This document shows positions 44,571 to 59,864 of a stretch of 64,000 nt of DNA, piece after piece. Made by a program: the position numbers and the translations under genes. The DNA lies in the NCBI RefSeq assembly GCF_040939455.1, contig NC_134106.1, positions 74,345,001-74,409,000 of the forward strand. The letters are read 5' to 3'. Under the pieces are notes generated by a model that was not told the origin of the DNA, searched no databases, and saw only the letters and a list, made by a program, of their open reading frames with translations. Each line of letters begins with the position of its first letter. Position 1 is the first letter of the stretch. Source of the stretch: Microcebus murinus. Taxonomy: Eukaryota > Chordata > Mammalia > Primates > Cheirogaleidae.

Positions 44571-44642
44571 GCTGTCCTCAGAGCTCATGCTGGGCTCCCA
44601 CAGCCCCCGGGGACACTCAAGACCACTGGCCTTGCCACTTAC

Positions 44643-44729
44643 CTTTGATGTTGACCTGCACGCCCTTGGACACCGTCAGCCCCTTGTCATTGTGGGCCTC
44701 ACAGCTGAAGACTGCCATCTCAGTCAGAC
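44643..44729 (-). CDS. MERTK: MERTK exon 5: end of Ig-like domain 2
   Basis: This 87-bp exon encodes [16 protein letters not shown] followed by [12 protein letters not shown], about human residues 253-281. It supplies the second cysteine of the Ig2 disulfide (FSCEAHN) and the last beta strand before the fibronectin domains. The acceptor is CTTCCAG and the donor AAAG|GTAAGT, with phase-consistent junctions on both sides. Exons 4 and 5 together make one Ig domain split by an intron. As I recall the human protein, the only change here is Ile to Val near VQVNIK. Confidence 0.96.
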
Positions 44730-45072
44730 CTGGAAGGGAAGGAGACCCGTGAGACCTGCAGCAGAGAAACAGATGGCTGTCCACCAGAACCCATGGTTGT
44801 CTTAGCGTTCTTTTATTTCCTGGTTCATTGCTTCGAGTCGTAAGAGCAAAGTAAACTTCAAAGGTATGTTAGCTATAGAAAAACAAACCTAGGAATAAAT
44901 CCCAGGTACTAACAGCAAGATAGCCGTGGGCCCACAAGGCCCCTGTTTCATTTATTCATGTCCAGAATGGTGTGATGTTAGGTAATAAACCATTATCATT
45001 TAGACTTTTAAAATTGCTGGCCCCAATATCAAGAAAAGTAGGTTCTGAGGCTTACTCAATCCTGTCACTTGG

Positions 45073-45089
45073 CCCCCCCCCCCCCCCCC
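45073..45089. repeat. Poly(C) run of 17
   Basis: Seventeen consecutive C (G on the MERTK sense strand) lie in intron 4. The length may be uncertain in the assembly. Confidence 0.95.
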
Positions 45090-45519
45090 GAGTACATCTG
45101 TGTCATTATGCTACAGACATTTCAGAATGCTGAAAATGGCAGGATAAATAAACAGCAGGATGAATCCCTTCTTAATAGTAAAAACTGGTCAATTCATAAG
45201 AAATTATTATAAAGCAAGGTATTGTAACTAATTGAAAAGAAGCCACTAGTGCTAAGTGAAGAATTTTATCATTTCGGAGGTTTGAAGATAGCTTAAAAAT
45301 AGAAAAAAAATTATTTATTGATTTTAAATAGAAAGGAAGAGATTTTACCCAGATCGTGGTTTCTAATACCATTCTCCAGTACAAGGAACCAGGGCTTCTT
45401 GGAGAAATGGCTGATTCTCAGATTAGGGCAGGAAATATAGAAGATGAGCATGAGGTGAAATATAACACAAACACAACATGCAACACATACAAACACACAA
45501 TGATGGGGTGTGTCAAAGA

Positions 45520-46365
45520 GATATAGGAACTAACTCCCCAGTGGCCAGAGCTGGAACAATTTGAGCAAGAAAATAAAGTTGCATTGAATTATAATGCAAA
45601 CTAGAAAATAAATATCTACGGGTCTATACTGCAAATAATGACTAAATAAATAGAGGAAAGTAGACAAATCTCCCGTGCAGAAGAATTCCAAATAGTTTAT
45701 GTGGATACTCCGCCCTCAAGGAGGTGGAGTAATTCCCCACTCATTAGGCGGGCTGCACAGTGACTTCCTTCCAACAAGTATAGTGTGGAAAGTGGGAAAA
45801 AAGAAAACTTGAGTAGAGATACTGACCAACATTACCTCAGCCAGGTGATCAGGGTTCACACCAACAGTGGCAAGTCATGTCAACAGAAGGTACCCTTCAT
45901 ATGATGTGATGAAAATGGCACTTCCCCTCCATGGTCTTCCTCCCCAAAACATAAAACCCCAGTCTAATCATGAGAAAAACACTAGTCAGGTCCAACTTGT
46001 GGGGCATTCTACAAAATGCCTGATCAGTAATGCCTCAAGGCTGTTAAGGTTGTTAAAAATAGGAGAGTTTCTGTCATAACCAAGAGAAGCCTAAGGACAC
46101 ACAGATGACTAAATGCAATGGGGCACCCGGGGTGAAATCCTGGGACAGAAAAAAGACAACAGATAAAAACTAAGGAAATCTGAATAAAGTGTGGACTTTA
46201 GTAATAATGTATCAGTATTGGTTTATCAATTGTAACAAATGTACCACATTAATGTATGATGTTAGCAACAGGGGAAGTGGAGGTGGGCTTCCTGGGGATT
46301 CTCTGTACTATCTCCATTGCTTCTATGTAAATGTAAAAGTATTCTAAAATTTAAAAGGTTATTTT
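45520..46365 (+). mobile_element. Old L1 3' UTR relic
   Basis: The copy is colinear with 14240-15262 but lacks the nested insertion. It ends with the TAATGTATCAGTATTGGTTT segment and a TATTCTAAAATTTAAAAGG end. Confidence 0.6.
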
Positions 46366-46377
46366 TTTTTAACACAG

Positions 46378-46700
46378 CTATGGCTAGGAATAGTGGCTCA
46401 CACCTGTAATCCCAGAGCTTTGAGAGGTAGGGATGGGAGGATCACTTGAGGTCAGGAGTTTGAGATTAGCCTGGGCAGCATACCAAGATCCTATCTCTAA
46501 AACAATTAAAATTAAAAAATTAGCCAGGCATGGTGGTAAATGCCTGTCATCCTAGCTACTTGGGAGGCTGAGGTGGGAGGATTGCCTGCACTCAGGAGTT
46601 CAAGGCTACAGTGAGCTATGATTAGGCCACTGCACTCCAGCTTGGATAACAGAGTGAGACCCTGTCTCTAGAAAAATTAAAATTAAAACTTAAAAAAAAA
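46378..46700 (+). mobile_element. Alu (older J-like type)
   Basis: The dimeric Alu has no middle insertion and contains GAGATTAGCCTGGGCAGCAT. It ends in an A-rich tail. Confidence 0.88.
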
Positions 46701-48514
46701 ATAAAAGCACAACTATATATAGTAGATACTCATTAGTTGAATCTGGAAACTTCTATATCTATGGCCCACATCTGGCACACAGTGGTGTCATCTGGCACAC
46801 GGTACTATCTTCATAAACTGGAGAAAGATAAAATTGGGGGAAATATGCCATTTGCTTCTTACCATAAAGGTAAATTTTGTTTTATCCTATCCATCTACTT
46901 GTGAGGGAAATGTCACATCTGATATTTGTAATTTCAAAGTTTGCCACTAACGGAGTAATAAAATATTTTAAAAATGAAAGGGGAAAAAAAGCTGCTGAAG
47001 GGAGCACAGCAGAAACCAGCCCAGGAAGGCCGTTCCCCGTCGGGTGCCTGCATGGCCAAGCCTGTGCCAGGCCTGGGGCCCAGGGGTCAGCACGTGGCCG
47101 AGGACTGTGTCAGTGAGAAGTTGTGAGAAGAAACGCAAATCTGGTCTCTTTCATATCAGCACTGCTTCTGAGGGGTTAAATGTGCACTAAAAAAAATCAG
47201 CGCTGGTAATTTCTTGTCATTTTCCATCTAGATGGGAGACTGTCAGCATTTGAAGTACCCTGAATATCTTGGCACCCACATCACTCATTGAAACAATTCT
47301 TCCCCCACAGCAAGGAGTTTTCCATCATGACTTTTCTGCTTCCCCTGGGAATTTTCTTCTAACTACAAACTACAAAATCACATTCCAAACTGGTCATGGG
47401 GGAAGAGCCAGCTCTATGGTAAAAACGGGAGGTTTATGTCATTGAGATCCATCATCCAGTTACAGGTCCTCCAGTAGGACCGTGGGGGACCCTGGTCTTG
47501 AGTCCTATGTTATCAGTGCCAAAAGTGAAACTGGACATCATGGGACATGACTGCAGGTCAAGCAGGAAGTCATTTTTCCTCTGTGTGTGTTTCTTTTCAA
47601 AGCATACAGAGGGCCAGGAAAACAATCTATAGCAAATGTCCTCGCATGAGGCATTCACGCCAAGTCAGAATTGCCTTGCAGCGGCCGAGCGACCCACTAC
47701 AGCAGTACTCCAGGCGGTCAGCAGGCCAGCACCCACAGGCCAGACAGATGCCAGCACAGAGAGAAGTGGAAACTGGTTCAAACCAGCGTTAACATCCTCT
47801 GAAACCAGATGGCACTTAAGCCTAAATATAGTCTTCTTTAATTAATTTGTTCAGTTAAACTTTTTTTGTTTAATGGTAGTAGTTTCCCAAGTAGAGACTC
47901 ATTTAGAAGCCTGGACTGACTACAGCAACGAGTGTGCACTAGGGAAAAACAGCTCCCTCTCACTCACCTATTCTCCTTCTGTGGATGAACAGGAACCACC
48001 AGACTGGAATAGCCCTTGATGTTATATAGCCCAAGCCCTTGTGGCTTTCCAGGGAGAAAAATCATCCACCCCCATAAGTCTCCACCCTCCCACCCACTCT
48101 AACCCGACAGACTCCTGCTCCTAGTCCACTCTCTCTCCTAGTGGCCGTTCTCTCTACAGTGAGTTCTCCTTTTCACCTAACTCTATTAAGATGGTTCGTG
48201 CCCCTCTTGCTTGGTCCTCTGCTGGTTGGAAAAAAGATTGCCTATCACACTAAAAGATATTTTTAAGCAACATTCAGTAACAGGATGTTTCCCTAGAGGG
48301 AAGGACAATCGGAAACACTGAGGAAGCAACTTCTAAGAGCACAGTTAGGCTAATTCTTTGAGCTCTGGATTAAGCAATCCTGTCAATTAACCAAATAAAC
48401 AATCCTGTCCCTTCTTTTATTTTTTCCTAGCATGCATCTTTCTACCAAAGGAGGCAACAAATAAAGAACCCGCTGCTTAAAGGAAGTAGCATATTACCTC
48501 GGAACTCCTTATCT

Positions 48515-49010
48515 GTCCTGCATTCATTCACTCCACAAATATTTACTGAGTTCTTACTATGTGCCAGACATTTTCCCAGGATATATCCATGAATAAAACA
48601 AAGATCCCTGCCCGTACAGAGCTCACATTTTCATGGAAGGAAATGAGCAACAAATGATAACCTTGATAAATAAGTCAGCTGAATGCAGTAGTAGAAGGTA
48701 ATAAGTACAATAGTAAAACAGAAGAGGATCAGAAGGTCAGGGTTGGGCAGGGACTCAGGCTGTAATTTTAAATGGGGGGAGAGGTCAGAGGTAGCTCCTT
48801 GAGAAATGGCCTGTGACGAAAGACTTAGGGTGACAGAATGGGCCAAATTGATTCTAGGGGGTATAGGGAAGTTCCAGGCAGGGTGAACAGGTGGGAGAGG
48901 CCTTTGCCTTTTCCTCTGAGTGGTGTGGGAGACCTGGAGCTTTGCACAGAGGACTGACATGGTCCGAACTGTGTTTTATCACGATAGCTCTAGCTTCCAT
49001 GCAGAGAGTA
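48515..49010 (-). repeat. L2 copy
   Basis: TTCATTCACTCCACAAATAT, then TACTATGTGCCAGACATTTT and CCCTGCCCGTACAGAGCTCA, read the L2 3' region in reverse. Confidence 0.8.
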
Positions 49011-49419
49011 GACCTTAAGAAAGCAGGTCTTTTAATATTCAATAGCTCCAGATTTCTTACTAATGTATAAAATAGATATTAAAAAATGCCTATCACAGCT
49101 TGCTATGAGAGTCAAAGTAAATGTTTATAGAATACATGATGAGCATTATGAACTGATTTATATACATTCTAGTTATTGTTACTATAATTACAAGAATATT
49201 AATTACTATTAATATATCCAACTAAAAAGATAGCTTAGCTGTTTTCTAGATGTGGATTTAAATGTAAACTGAGTATTAAAAATAAAAACCAGGAAGATGA
49301 ACACAAATCCACAGTTGTTAACAGAAAGGTAGCTCAAAATTGACAGTGAGTTAATAACTATTGCATATAAAAATAACAATGCAAAAAATTTATAACAGGT
49401 AGCATTGTAATCATTCCTA

Positions 49420-49620
49420 TAGGCTATTCCTATATCAAGGGCTTTACAGGCACTGTTTCACTGAATCCTCACAAATGTTTTCTGAAGCAGACACTGTTGT
49501 TATCCCTATTTTATATAAATAAGAGTAACTTGCCCAGGGACACACAACAGTGACATGGCATCAGTCTACAGGCAAAGCTAGAGATCTTAACCACTAACCT
49601 CTAATGTGTTGCCACCATTA
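49420..49620 (-). repeat. MIR relic
   Basis: TCACTGAATCCTCACAAATG and AACTTGCCCAGGGACACACA match reversed MIR. Confidence 0.7.
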
Positions 49621-50884
49621 AGCACAATGCAGCAAAAGCTATTTGCAGTTCTGCTCTTTATTTTGGAATTTGATTTTGCCCATGACAAAGTACTTCTTTA
49701 AAAAAAAAAATCTTTCTATTTTGAAGTAATTTTAGATTCACAAGAAGTTGCAAAAATAGCAGAGTTCCTGTGCTCCCTCCACCCAATAAGATCTTACATA
49801 ATCATAGTATAATGATCAAAACCAGGAAAGTGACTTTGGTACAATACCATTAACTAAATAGAGACCTTATTCGGATTTACCAGTTTTTGTTTTATTTGGG
49901 GGAAGGAGAAGGAGTACATAGTTTTATGCAATTTTAACACGGGTACAGATTTGTGCCTACAGGACTGTTCCATCCCCAAAAGAAGCTCCCTCATGCTGCA
50001 ACATCCTCTCCCCAAACCTAAGGTCTGGAAAGAACTGATGTGTTCTCCATCACTATAATTTTGTCATTTTGAGAATATTATCTAAATGGAATTGTAGGGT
50101 ATTTAACCTTTGAGATTGGCTTTGCTCACTCAGAATAATGTCCTTTAGACAAAGTACTTCTTTGCTCATGTCTCTTAAAGAAAGCTCTTACATCACAGAG
50201 GGAAAAAATAAAAACTTGTATCAAGAGGGAATAAGCATATGACCTTCCTGTTCATAAATATGCTCGCTCAAAGCAGTCCAAACAATCGGCTATTTAAACC
50301 ACTTCCCTACTTAGCATTCCCTCCGTAGAAGGGATCGGAAAAGTTTACTTGGAGGTTCATTTCAAGATAGAATGGCGACTCCCTGCGAACACTCACTGCT
50401 TGCTCCAGCGTGTGCGGGGCAGGGGCACGAGGCCCCCTGAAAGGCATCTAAGGACAGAATGGCCTCAGCACCTAGTTCGCCAGGCATGAACTACTGGGAG
50501 GGCCTCAGGTACCAAACTAAAGCTTCCTCAAAATTAAAAACACAGTTAGCTAAGAATAAATGTTTATGTAGTTCTTTTATAATGTTACAAAACTCAGACG
50601 CTTAGGAACAGTCAGCAAGTAGCTGACTTGATAGCAGCCCAGCACAACCCCTACGCTCAGCACCCTGAGCCCTACGTCCTTCATCCCTGGATTTATTTAA
50701 CCCTTTGGATCTGCAAAATGGATATCAAAATCCTGCTCTATTAATTTCACAGGACTGGCTAGAGATATAAATGAGAAAAGAGAGGACAAAGAGTTTAAAT
50801 GCAAAGACAATTTTACAAATACAAGTTACTTCATTATCACTAATGTCCCTTTGTCCCAGTGAAGGGATCTAGGACTTGGGGACT

Positions 50885-51700
50885 GTTTGTAACTCACTCA
50901 TTTGTTCATTAGTTCATTCATTCATTCACATGGTTCCCATGTGCCAGGCCCTGTGCTGGGTGACAATGGTAAGCTGATTAATAATTCATACATACCATTC
51001 ACCTGATTAATAACCCTTCTCGGAGGCCCGACAAGCAGACGGTTATGCTGCAACGTGATGGGAGGTACGGGAGTTAGGGAAGAGGCGTTGTGACTACACA
51101 GACACGGGGGCAACCAGGAAAGTTTTCAGAGAAAAGCCCTGAGCTGAGTGTCAAGAGATGAACTGGGGTTTACTCGATAGACAAGGAGAAACAGGCAGGC
51201 TGGCAAGAAGGCACAGGGCATTCAAGGCCCTGCCAGAAGCTCATTAAGGCTCACAAGCAGGTGCTTTTGCAGGTGAGGCAGGAGGCGACCCTGGGGAGGT
51301 TAAGCAAGAGTCCCAGCACGTCTCAGACTTCAGGGTAAAAGCGTAGATTTTAACGTGTATGTGTAGGAGAGTCATTCCAGGAATGATAAGCTCTATATTT
51401 CAGAATAACCTCTTTACTGATGAGGTGGAGAATGACTTACCATGTAGATGAGAAGGGGTTGGAAGGAAGGACAAGAAATCTGGGACCACAATTAGGAGGT
51501 GACAGCAAAGGTCCTGGCCATGAATCAGCAAAGCCTGAATCAAGGCCATGGCAGTGGAAGTGCAGAGGAAGAAATGAGCAAAACTGACATTTGAAAATAA
51601 TGTACAGATCTTGGTGACTGATTGTTGGGCGAGCAAGGGAGAAGAATCTGGATAAGTTCCAGGTTTCTGGCTTGAATGTGTGATTACATGCCCAGGCCTT
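50885..51700 (-). repeat. L2-type copy
   Basis: The stretch starts with repeated CATTCATT and CATGTGCCAGGCCCTGTGCT, the reversed L2 3' end. It is followed by a long diverged tail including CCAGGTTTCTGGCTTGAATG. Confidence 0.65.
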
Positions 51701-51989
51701 CACTTCACTGTAGAGCACCAGCTACACCATCTCTCCTATCAAAAAGGCATTTCATAAACACTGGAACTAGGAACACTAAGTCAGCAGCCCTGCTGTTCAA
51801 ACCCTTCACAAATAGGAAAACTGCTTGAGCAATGCAGTATATTGTATATTCATTTAGAAACTAGGTGTAGAATTTCAATTCAGCAGTTTAAATGAGTTCT
51901 TCATTTACAGACACATTTGTCTCTACTCTGAAAACCCTAGAAAAGCTGGTGAATCTGACAAGATATCTATGAAATGTTAATGAGAATTT

Positions 51990-52268
51990 TTTTGGGGGGA
52001 GGACAGAGTCACACTCTGTTGCCAGGCTAGAGTATAGTGGCATCATCATAGCTCACTGTGACCTCAAACTCCTAGACTCAAACGATCCTCTTGCCTCAGC
52101 CTCCCAAGAAGCTGGGACTACCGAAGAGTGCTACCATGCCTAGCTATTTTCAGTAGAGACGGGGTCTCCCTCTTGTTCAGGATGGTCTCAAACTCCTGAG
52201 CTCAATCAATCCACCCACCTCAGCCTCCCAGAGTGTTAAGGACTATAGGCATGAGGCACTATGCCCTG
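51990..52268 (-). mobile_element. Alu (older type)
   Basis: The reverse-oriented dimeric Alu has no middle insertion. Together with the plus-oriented Alu 270 bp away it forms a close inverted pair. Confidence 0.88.
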
Positions 52269-52540
52269 CCAATAATTTCCATTATCATTTACTTTTTGAA
52301 ATATGATGGTCCCTGGTGGAAAGTGAATTCGTCATGTACACCCAAATTTGGAAGCACCTAGTAAATGCTGCAGCGTGCACTCTCCTACTGGTCCTTTCTA
52401 CAACTATCACATACCAGGCACTGAACTAGACTCTAAAGATGTGGCCAAAAAAAGCTTCAGTTCCTGCCTTTAAGAGGCCCTCTGGTCTCATGGAAATAGG
52501 CTGAGGGGTAAATCAGGTATTCTGACAGATGAGAAGTAGG

Positions 52541-52834
52541 CCAGGCAGTCTGGCTCATGCCTGTAATCCTGGCACTCTGGGAGGCTGAAGCAGGAACACT
52601 GCTTGAGCTCAGGGGTTCTAGACCAGCCTGAGCAAGAGTGTTATCCTGTCTCTATAAAAAAACAGAAATATTAGCCGGGCGTGGTGGTGTATACCTGTAA
52701 TCACAGTTACTCAGGAGGCTGAAGCAAGAGGATCCTCTGAGCCTAGGAGTTTGAGCTTGCAGTGAGCTATGATGATCCCAGTGTACTTTACCTGGGGCGA
52801 CAGAGTGAGACTTTGTATCAAAAAAAAAAAAAAT
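52541..52834 (+). mobile_element. Alu (older type)
   Basis: The sense Alu starts GGCCAGGCAGTCTGGCTCAT and ends in poly(A). It lacks the middle insertion. Confidence 0.88.
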
Positions 52835-52971
52835 TAAAGAAAGTAAAATGTAACTTATAAAGAACTTGAGATCCAAAATAGGTGGCAGTTGTAAGGGTGC
52901 ACCTAACCATTTAGAAATAAATCAGATTTCCAAACTGAGACAAACTAAGCCTTGGGTATTAAAAGAATTTG

Positions 52972-53026
52972 CAGCACTCTAGCCTGGGCAACTCTAGTCT
53001 GGGCAACTCTGTCTCAAAAAAGAAAA
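52972..53026 (+). mobile_element. Alu 3' fragment
   Basis: The piece GCACTCTAGCCTGGGCAACT has its core repeated once as CTAGTCTGGGCAACTCTG, ending in an A-rich tract. Confidence 0.7.
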
Positions 53027-53499
53027 AAATTTGCAGAACTTGTCGCAAAAACACACTTCTAATTTCTGAGAAAACATACAAAAAAGGAAAAGTTCTAGAT
53101 GAACAGAGATGAACAGTTTTTTTGTCCTTATTTCTATATAACATACAAAAACCTTTTTATTTTCTATATACTAATAGCAAATAATTGGGAAGTGAAGTCA
53201 AATATGCTATTTATTGGTACATAAGTACTGATTAGTGCACACTGACTGGCTGTCCACTGTTGGTGGGAATGTATTTTGATACAGCCATTAAGGAACAGTA
53301 TGGAGGTTCTTCAAATAATTAAAAATATAACCACCATATCATCCAACAATCTCTATACTGGGCATATATCCAAAGGAAATGAAATCATTATCTTGAAAAG
53401 ATATCTGCACTCCCACATTCATTGCAGCCTTATTTATAATAGCCAAGACACAGAAAAACAACGTAAGTGTCCGTAAACAGAAAAATGGGTTTAAAAAAT

Positions 53500-53522
53500 C
53501 ATATATATATATATATATATAT
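53500..53522. repeat. AT microsatellite
   Basis: About eleven AT units stand just before the Alu insertion, inside the L1 relic. Confidence 0.9.
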
Positions 53523-53558
53523 GCACACAAATATATACCAAAAAGAATATATGACTGG

Positions 53559-53897
<339 letters not shown>

Positions 53898-54409
53898 AGA
53901 ATATATGATTGGCTAATAAGCACATGAAAAGACATCAAAATCTTTTCTAAATCTAATTTAAAATTAGGCATCATAGAAAGGAAATGCAAATTAAAACCAT
54001 ATTAATATAACATTTCATATACACTGGAATGTTTAAAATTAAAAAGATTGACAATATCAAATGTTGGCAAGGATGTGGATGGAGCAACTGAACTCTTGTC
54101 CACTGGTGCTGGGAATGTAACATGGGTGTCTACACTTATGAAAACTCACTAAGTTGCACAACTAAGCCCTGTGCATTTAAGTGTATGTCAATTTTACCTC
54201 AATGAAAAGTCTTTATGGGAGTTCAGAGTAATCATCCTAGAAAGAGATGTATATTTTCTAAAATTTATTTTGAACCAACAAGTTACTTAATTATCAACTC
54301 CTTGGAGAAACTCAAAGAAAATTCAGATGAAGGCAAAGAAAACTATAACATTCCTCCTGAAGTCAGGGGTTAGAAAAGTGACTCAGAGATAACAGCTAAG
54401 GGCTGGCAT

Positions 54410-55440
54410 TCACTTGCTGATTCATCCTGGCTGTAAATATTGACTGAGTACTACTCTGAGTCAGATATTACTTTACACAGGGAGCGCAGCAGTGAACAGG
54501 AAAGACAAAGTCCTTGTCCTTACTAAGCATACATTCTCTCAGACAGATGAGGAGGTCACACAAATAGCAAGGTAATTATAGATAGTGACAAGTGCAATGG
54601 ACGGAGTAGACAAGAATATGTGATTGGGAGTCAACGAAGGCCTCTCTGAAGAAGTGATAGTTGAGTTGCGTCATGGGACCAGAGACAGGTGGGAAAACAT
54701 TGCAGGCAGGCAGAAGAGACGGTGCAAAGGTCTGGAGGCAGAAAGAAACAAAGTGTAGGGGGAAATGAAAGACAATCACTCTGGTGCTTGATGAGCAGGG
54801 AGGGGAGAGTGGGATGGGGTTGGTCTGGAGAGTGGGCAGGGGCCAGAGCGTGCAGCCCCTAGGGGCAAGGGCAGGAAGGACTCTGGGTGATGGCCTAAGA
54901 CAACCCAAAGCTACTGCAGGGTTTTCAGCAGGCAGCTGATGTCATCTGCTGCTGAGGAGGGTGGCTGGGAGTAGGGACAAGGCTGGGCGCAGGGAGGCCA
55001 GTCAGGAAGCTACTGCAGTGGTGTTGGCAAGAGCTGGCAGTGACAGGGACCAGAGTGTCAGCTGCAGAGATGGAGAAAAGACAGATTTCAGACCGTTGTA
55101 GAAGCAGAACTGACAGAACTGCTGATGCATTCAATATGAAAAACGAGAAAAAGGAAGGATGGGCAGAGGGTGTTATCATTCAGTAAGATGGGGAATTCTG
55201 GGGTGAAACAAGTCTGGGGTGGAAATGAAGAGTTTCACTTTAAGAAGCCTACACACCCAGCATGTGGAAATGCCAAGGAGGCAGCTGGATACCTGAGCCT
55301 GGGGCTGGGGAGAAAGGTCTGGGTTGGAGATGTAAAGTTTCAAGGTCATCATCACACAGATGACATTCTCAGCAGGGAGCATCTTCAACTGAAAAGAAGG
55401 GGGCCCAGGACTGAGCCCTGGGACACCTCACCATTCAGAA
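54410..55440 (-). repeat. Long L2-type copy
   Basis: Landmarks in order are GGAGCGCAGCAGTGAACAGG, GAAGGCCTCTCTGAAGAAGT, a TCAGGAAGCTACTGCAGTGG region and AGGACTGAGCCCTGGGACAC. This is a long reversed L2-class repeat without coding potential. Confidence 0.65.
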
Positions 55441-56198
55441 CTCCTGTTAGCACCAAAGGTGGAGCAATGAATAGGGAAGAAAGCCAGGGCGGTGTTTCCA
55501 AGCTCACTACAATATCTGAGGGCCCAGAACAGCCCCAGGCATACAGAAGTCCCTCCTAACACATTTGCTGAATGCAAGGAGAAAGGAAGGAGGGAGCAAG
55601 TGTTGTGACCTTGCCAGATGTTGCTGAAAGATGCAATGAGAGGAGCCACAGGTGAGCCCGCTGGCTTTAGGGGCACAGGAAACTTCCATGGTGTTAACAA
55701 GAGCATGGTCAGGGGTGTGGGGGACTGAAGTCAGGGCACTCTCGCTTGGATGGAAATCAAGAAGACAGACCATGGAAGGTCCATTTAGCCACAAGCCTAC
55801 AAGGACTCACCAGCTTCCTGCAACAGCCCCCTGTGACCAATCCACTTTCTTGCTGTCAAACCCACCGAGGTGGTTCCGTGAGCACAAGACCCCCAGAGCT
55901 GCAACGGGGAAGCGAGCAGGGCTCTCGCTGCTGGGGCTGGGGGTTCTGGCCACTTCCCCAACTGCACCAAGCACACCCTTGGAGGGCCCTCAGCCACTTC
56001 CGAACCCTGGCCCGTGAATTCTCACACCTGTGATTCCCACGTACTTTCCCCTCTACCTAGTCCTATGACCTCCGCAGCCAGCCGCTGCTGTACCTGCATT
56101 TTCATCCTTCTCTACTGCGCCCTGGTGGTGCACAGCAGGCGTCACCAAACTTCCCATCCTTTCTGCTATTAGAGAACAAATAAACAAATATACTGCTA

Positions 56199-58526
<2,328 letters not shown>

Positions 58527-58627
58527 CTTGTACCTCGATGTAGATGGGGTCGGATACGATCTCTTCATTATTTATTTTCATCTTACATATATATGACCCA
58601 TTGTCAGAACGCTGCACGCTGGTTATG
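58527..58627 (-). CDS. MERTK: MERTK exon 3: C-terminal part of Ig-like domain 1
   Basis: This 101-bp exon gives 33 full codons reading [16 protein letters not shown], then [17 protein letters not shown], about human residues 161-194. It carries the DxGxYxC signature of the F strand of an Ig fold, so its cysteine is the second member of the Ig1 disulfide; the first lies in exon 2 outside the window. The acceptor follows a pyrimidine tract ending TTTTTCTTTGAAG, and the donor is CAAG|GTAAGT. The first base completes a Ser codon, and the last base starts a Gly codon finished in exon 4. Ig1 is one of the two domains that bind GAS6/PROS1 in this family. This is the most 5' exon visible. Confidence 0.96.
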
Positions 58628-58725
58628 CTTCAAAGAAAAACACATAAAGATATTTACAGTGACTACCCTTTGAGTCCCAATTATAGGAACAGAAAATTCT
58701 TCATCTTCTTTGTCATATGTTGTGA

Positions 58726-59145
58726 TGGTTAATTTTATGTGTTAATGTGGCTAGGCTATGGTACCAAGACGTTTGGGCAAACACTAATCTAGATGTTGCT
58801 GTAAAGATATTTTGCAGATGTTACTAACATTTAAATTAGCAACTTTTGAGTCAAACCAATTACTATTAACAATGTGGGTGGGGCTTATCCAACTGCTGAA
58901 GGCCACATAAGGAAAACTTGAGGTCCCTTGAGGAAGAGGGAATTCTCTCTCCAAACTGCAAACTGCCTTAGGACTCAACACTGCAACATCAATTCTTCTC
59001 TGGGTCTCTAGTCATCACCCCGCTGGTTTCATATTTGCCAGCCCACACTAGCATGTGAGCTAATTCTTTAAAAGAAATCTTTCTATAGACAGATGATAGA
59101 GAGAGAGATAGATAATCTCATTGGTTCTGTTTCTTAGAAGAACCC
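58726..59145 (+). mobile_element. LTR-like relic (family uncertain)
   Basis: It starts TGTGATGGTTAATTTTATGT, passes ACAATGTGGGTGGGGCTTAT, and ends near TTGGTTCTGTTTCTTAGAAG. It is the fuller relative of the 3' piece at 28362-28516. It lies about 100 bp from exon 3. Confidence 0.6.
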
Positions 59146-59809
59146 ATGTCCTGTCACCTATCTTGATTTCTATGGTAGGTTCTACACCAGTGGGTCTCTG
59201 CATCGGGATACTGACCACTGCAGGCATTTGGAAATTTGTGGAGTTCTTTTTAGTGGTCACAATGACTTGGAGTTCACCATAGCTTTTAAGGACCAGGGGC
59301 AACTGCTCCATATGCCCAATTACCTTCTGAGACTAGAAACTAATTCCATTTTACATACACACAAAGTGTTTTGTATAGCTTCAATATCCACCTAATTCTC
59401 CAGGACTGCAACCACGATGAAAATGGAGGGCTGGGATCCCTTTGTCCTGTTTGAAACTTTCTGGTGCCTCGGTCATCATTTCGGAAGGTGCATCACTATC
59501 AGCCCCACTGCATCTGCAGCGGCCATGTGCCATGTGCTTGGAGGGGCAGCTAGGTACGAGTCTGTGGGTACTGTATGATCTCTCCTGGAGTGGTCATGCC
59601 CAGCATTTACATGTTGAGATTCACAATACTTTATTATGAATCGCCTTTCCTTTGTATTCCTCATATTACGGTTAGAGCACTGTCTGTTAGAAAATCTCTG
59701 CTATAGACGGCAGCCTTGGTGCTAAGAGGCTGACAATCCTGCTTTCCACCTTTCCAGCGTGTTTACAAACAGGACATTGCACAACATGCGTGAAGCTTGC
59801 ACTTAGCCA

Positions 59810-59864
59810 GGGAGAGAGAATGAGGAATATTTTGAATGGGAGAGAGAATGAGGAATATTTTGAA
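59810..59864. repeat. 28-bp tandem duplication
   Basis: The unit GGGAGAGAGAATGAGGAATA plus TTTTGAAT occurs nearly twice in a row (27 of 28 bases in the second copy). Confidence 0.93.

Larger units (their letters stand above)
41583..44642. other. MERTK intron 5
   Basis: The intron holds an L2 piece (41850-42000), a TG-rich microsatellite (42041-42096), MIR copies (42370-42550 and 44390-44570) and a MER1-like hAT element with an 8-bp target duplication (44031-44222). The AT-rich stretch 42900-43700 is unassigned. Confidence 0.75.

Noticed and set aside
59060..59311. 83-codon minus-strand frame as MERTK exon 2
   Set aside because: It has no Ig1 sequence and no usable splice borders; it overlaps the LTR-like relic. 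Exon 2 is taken to lie beyond base 64000.
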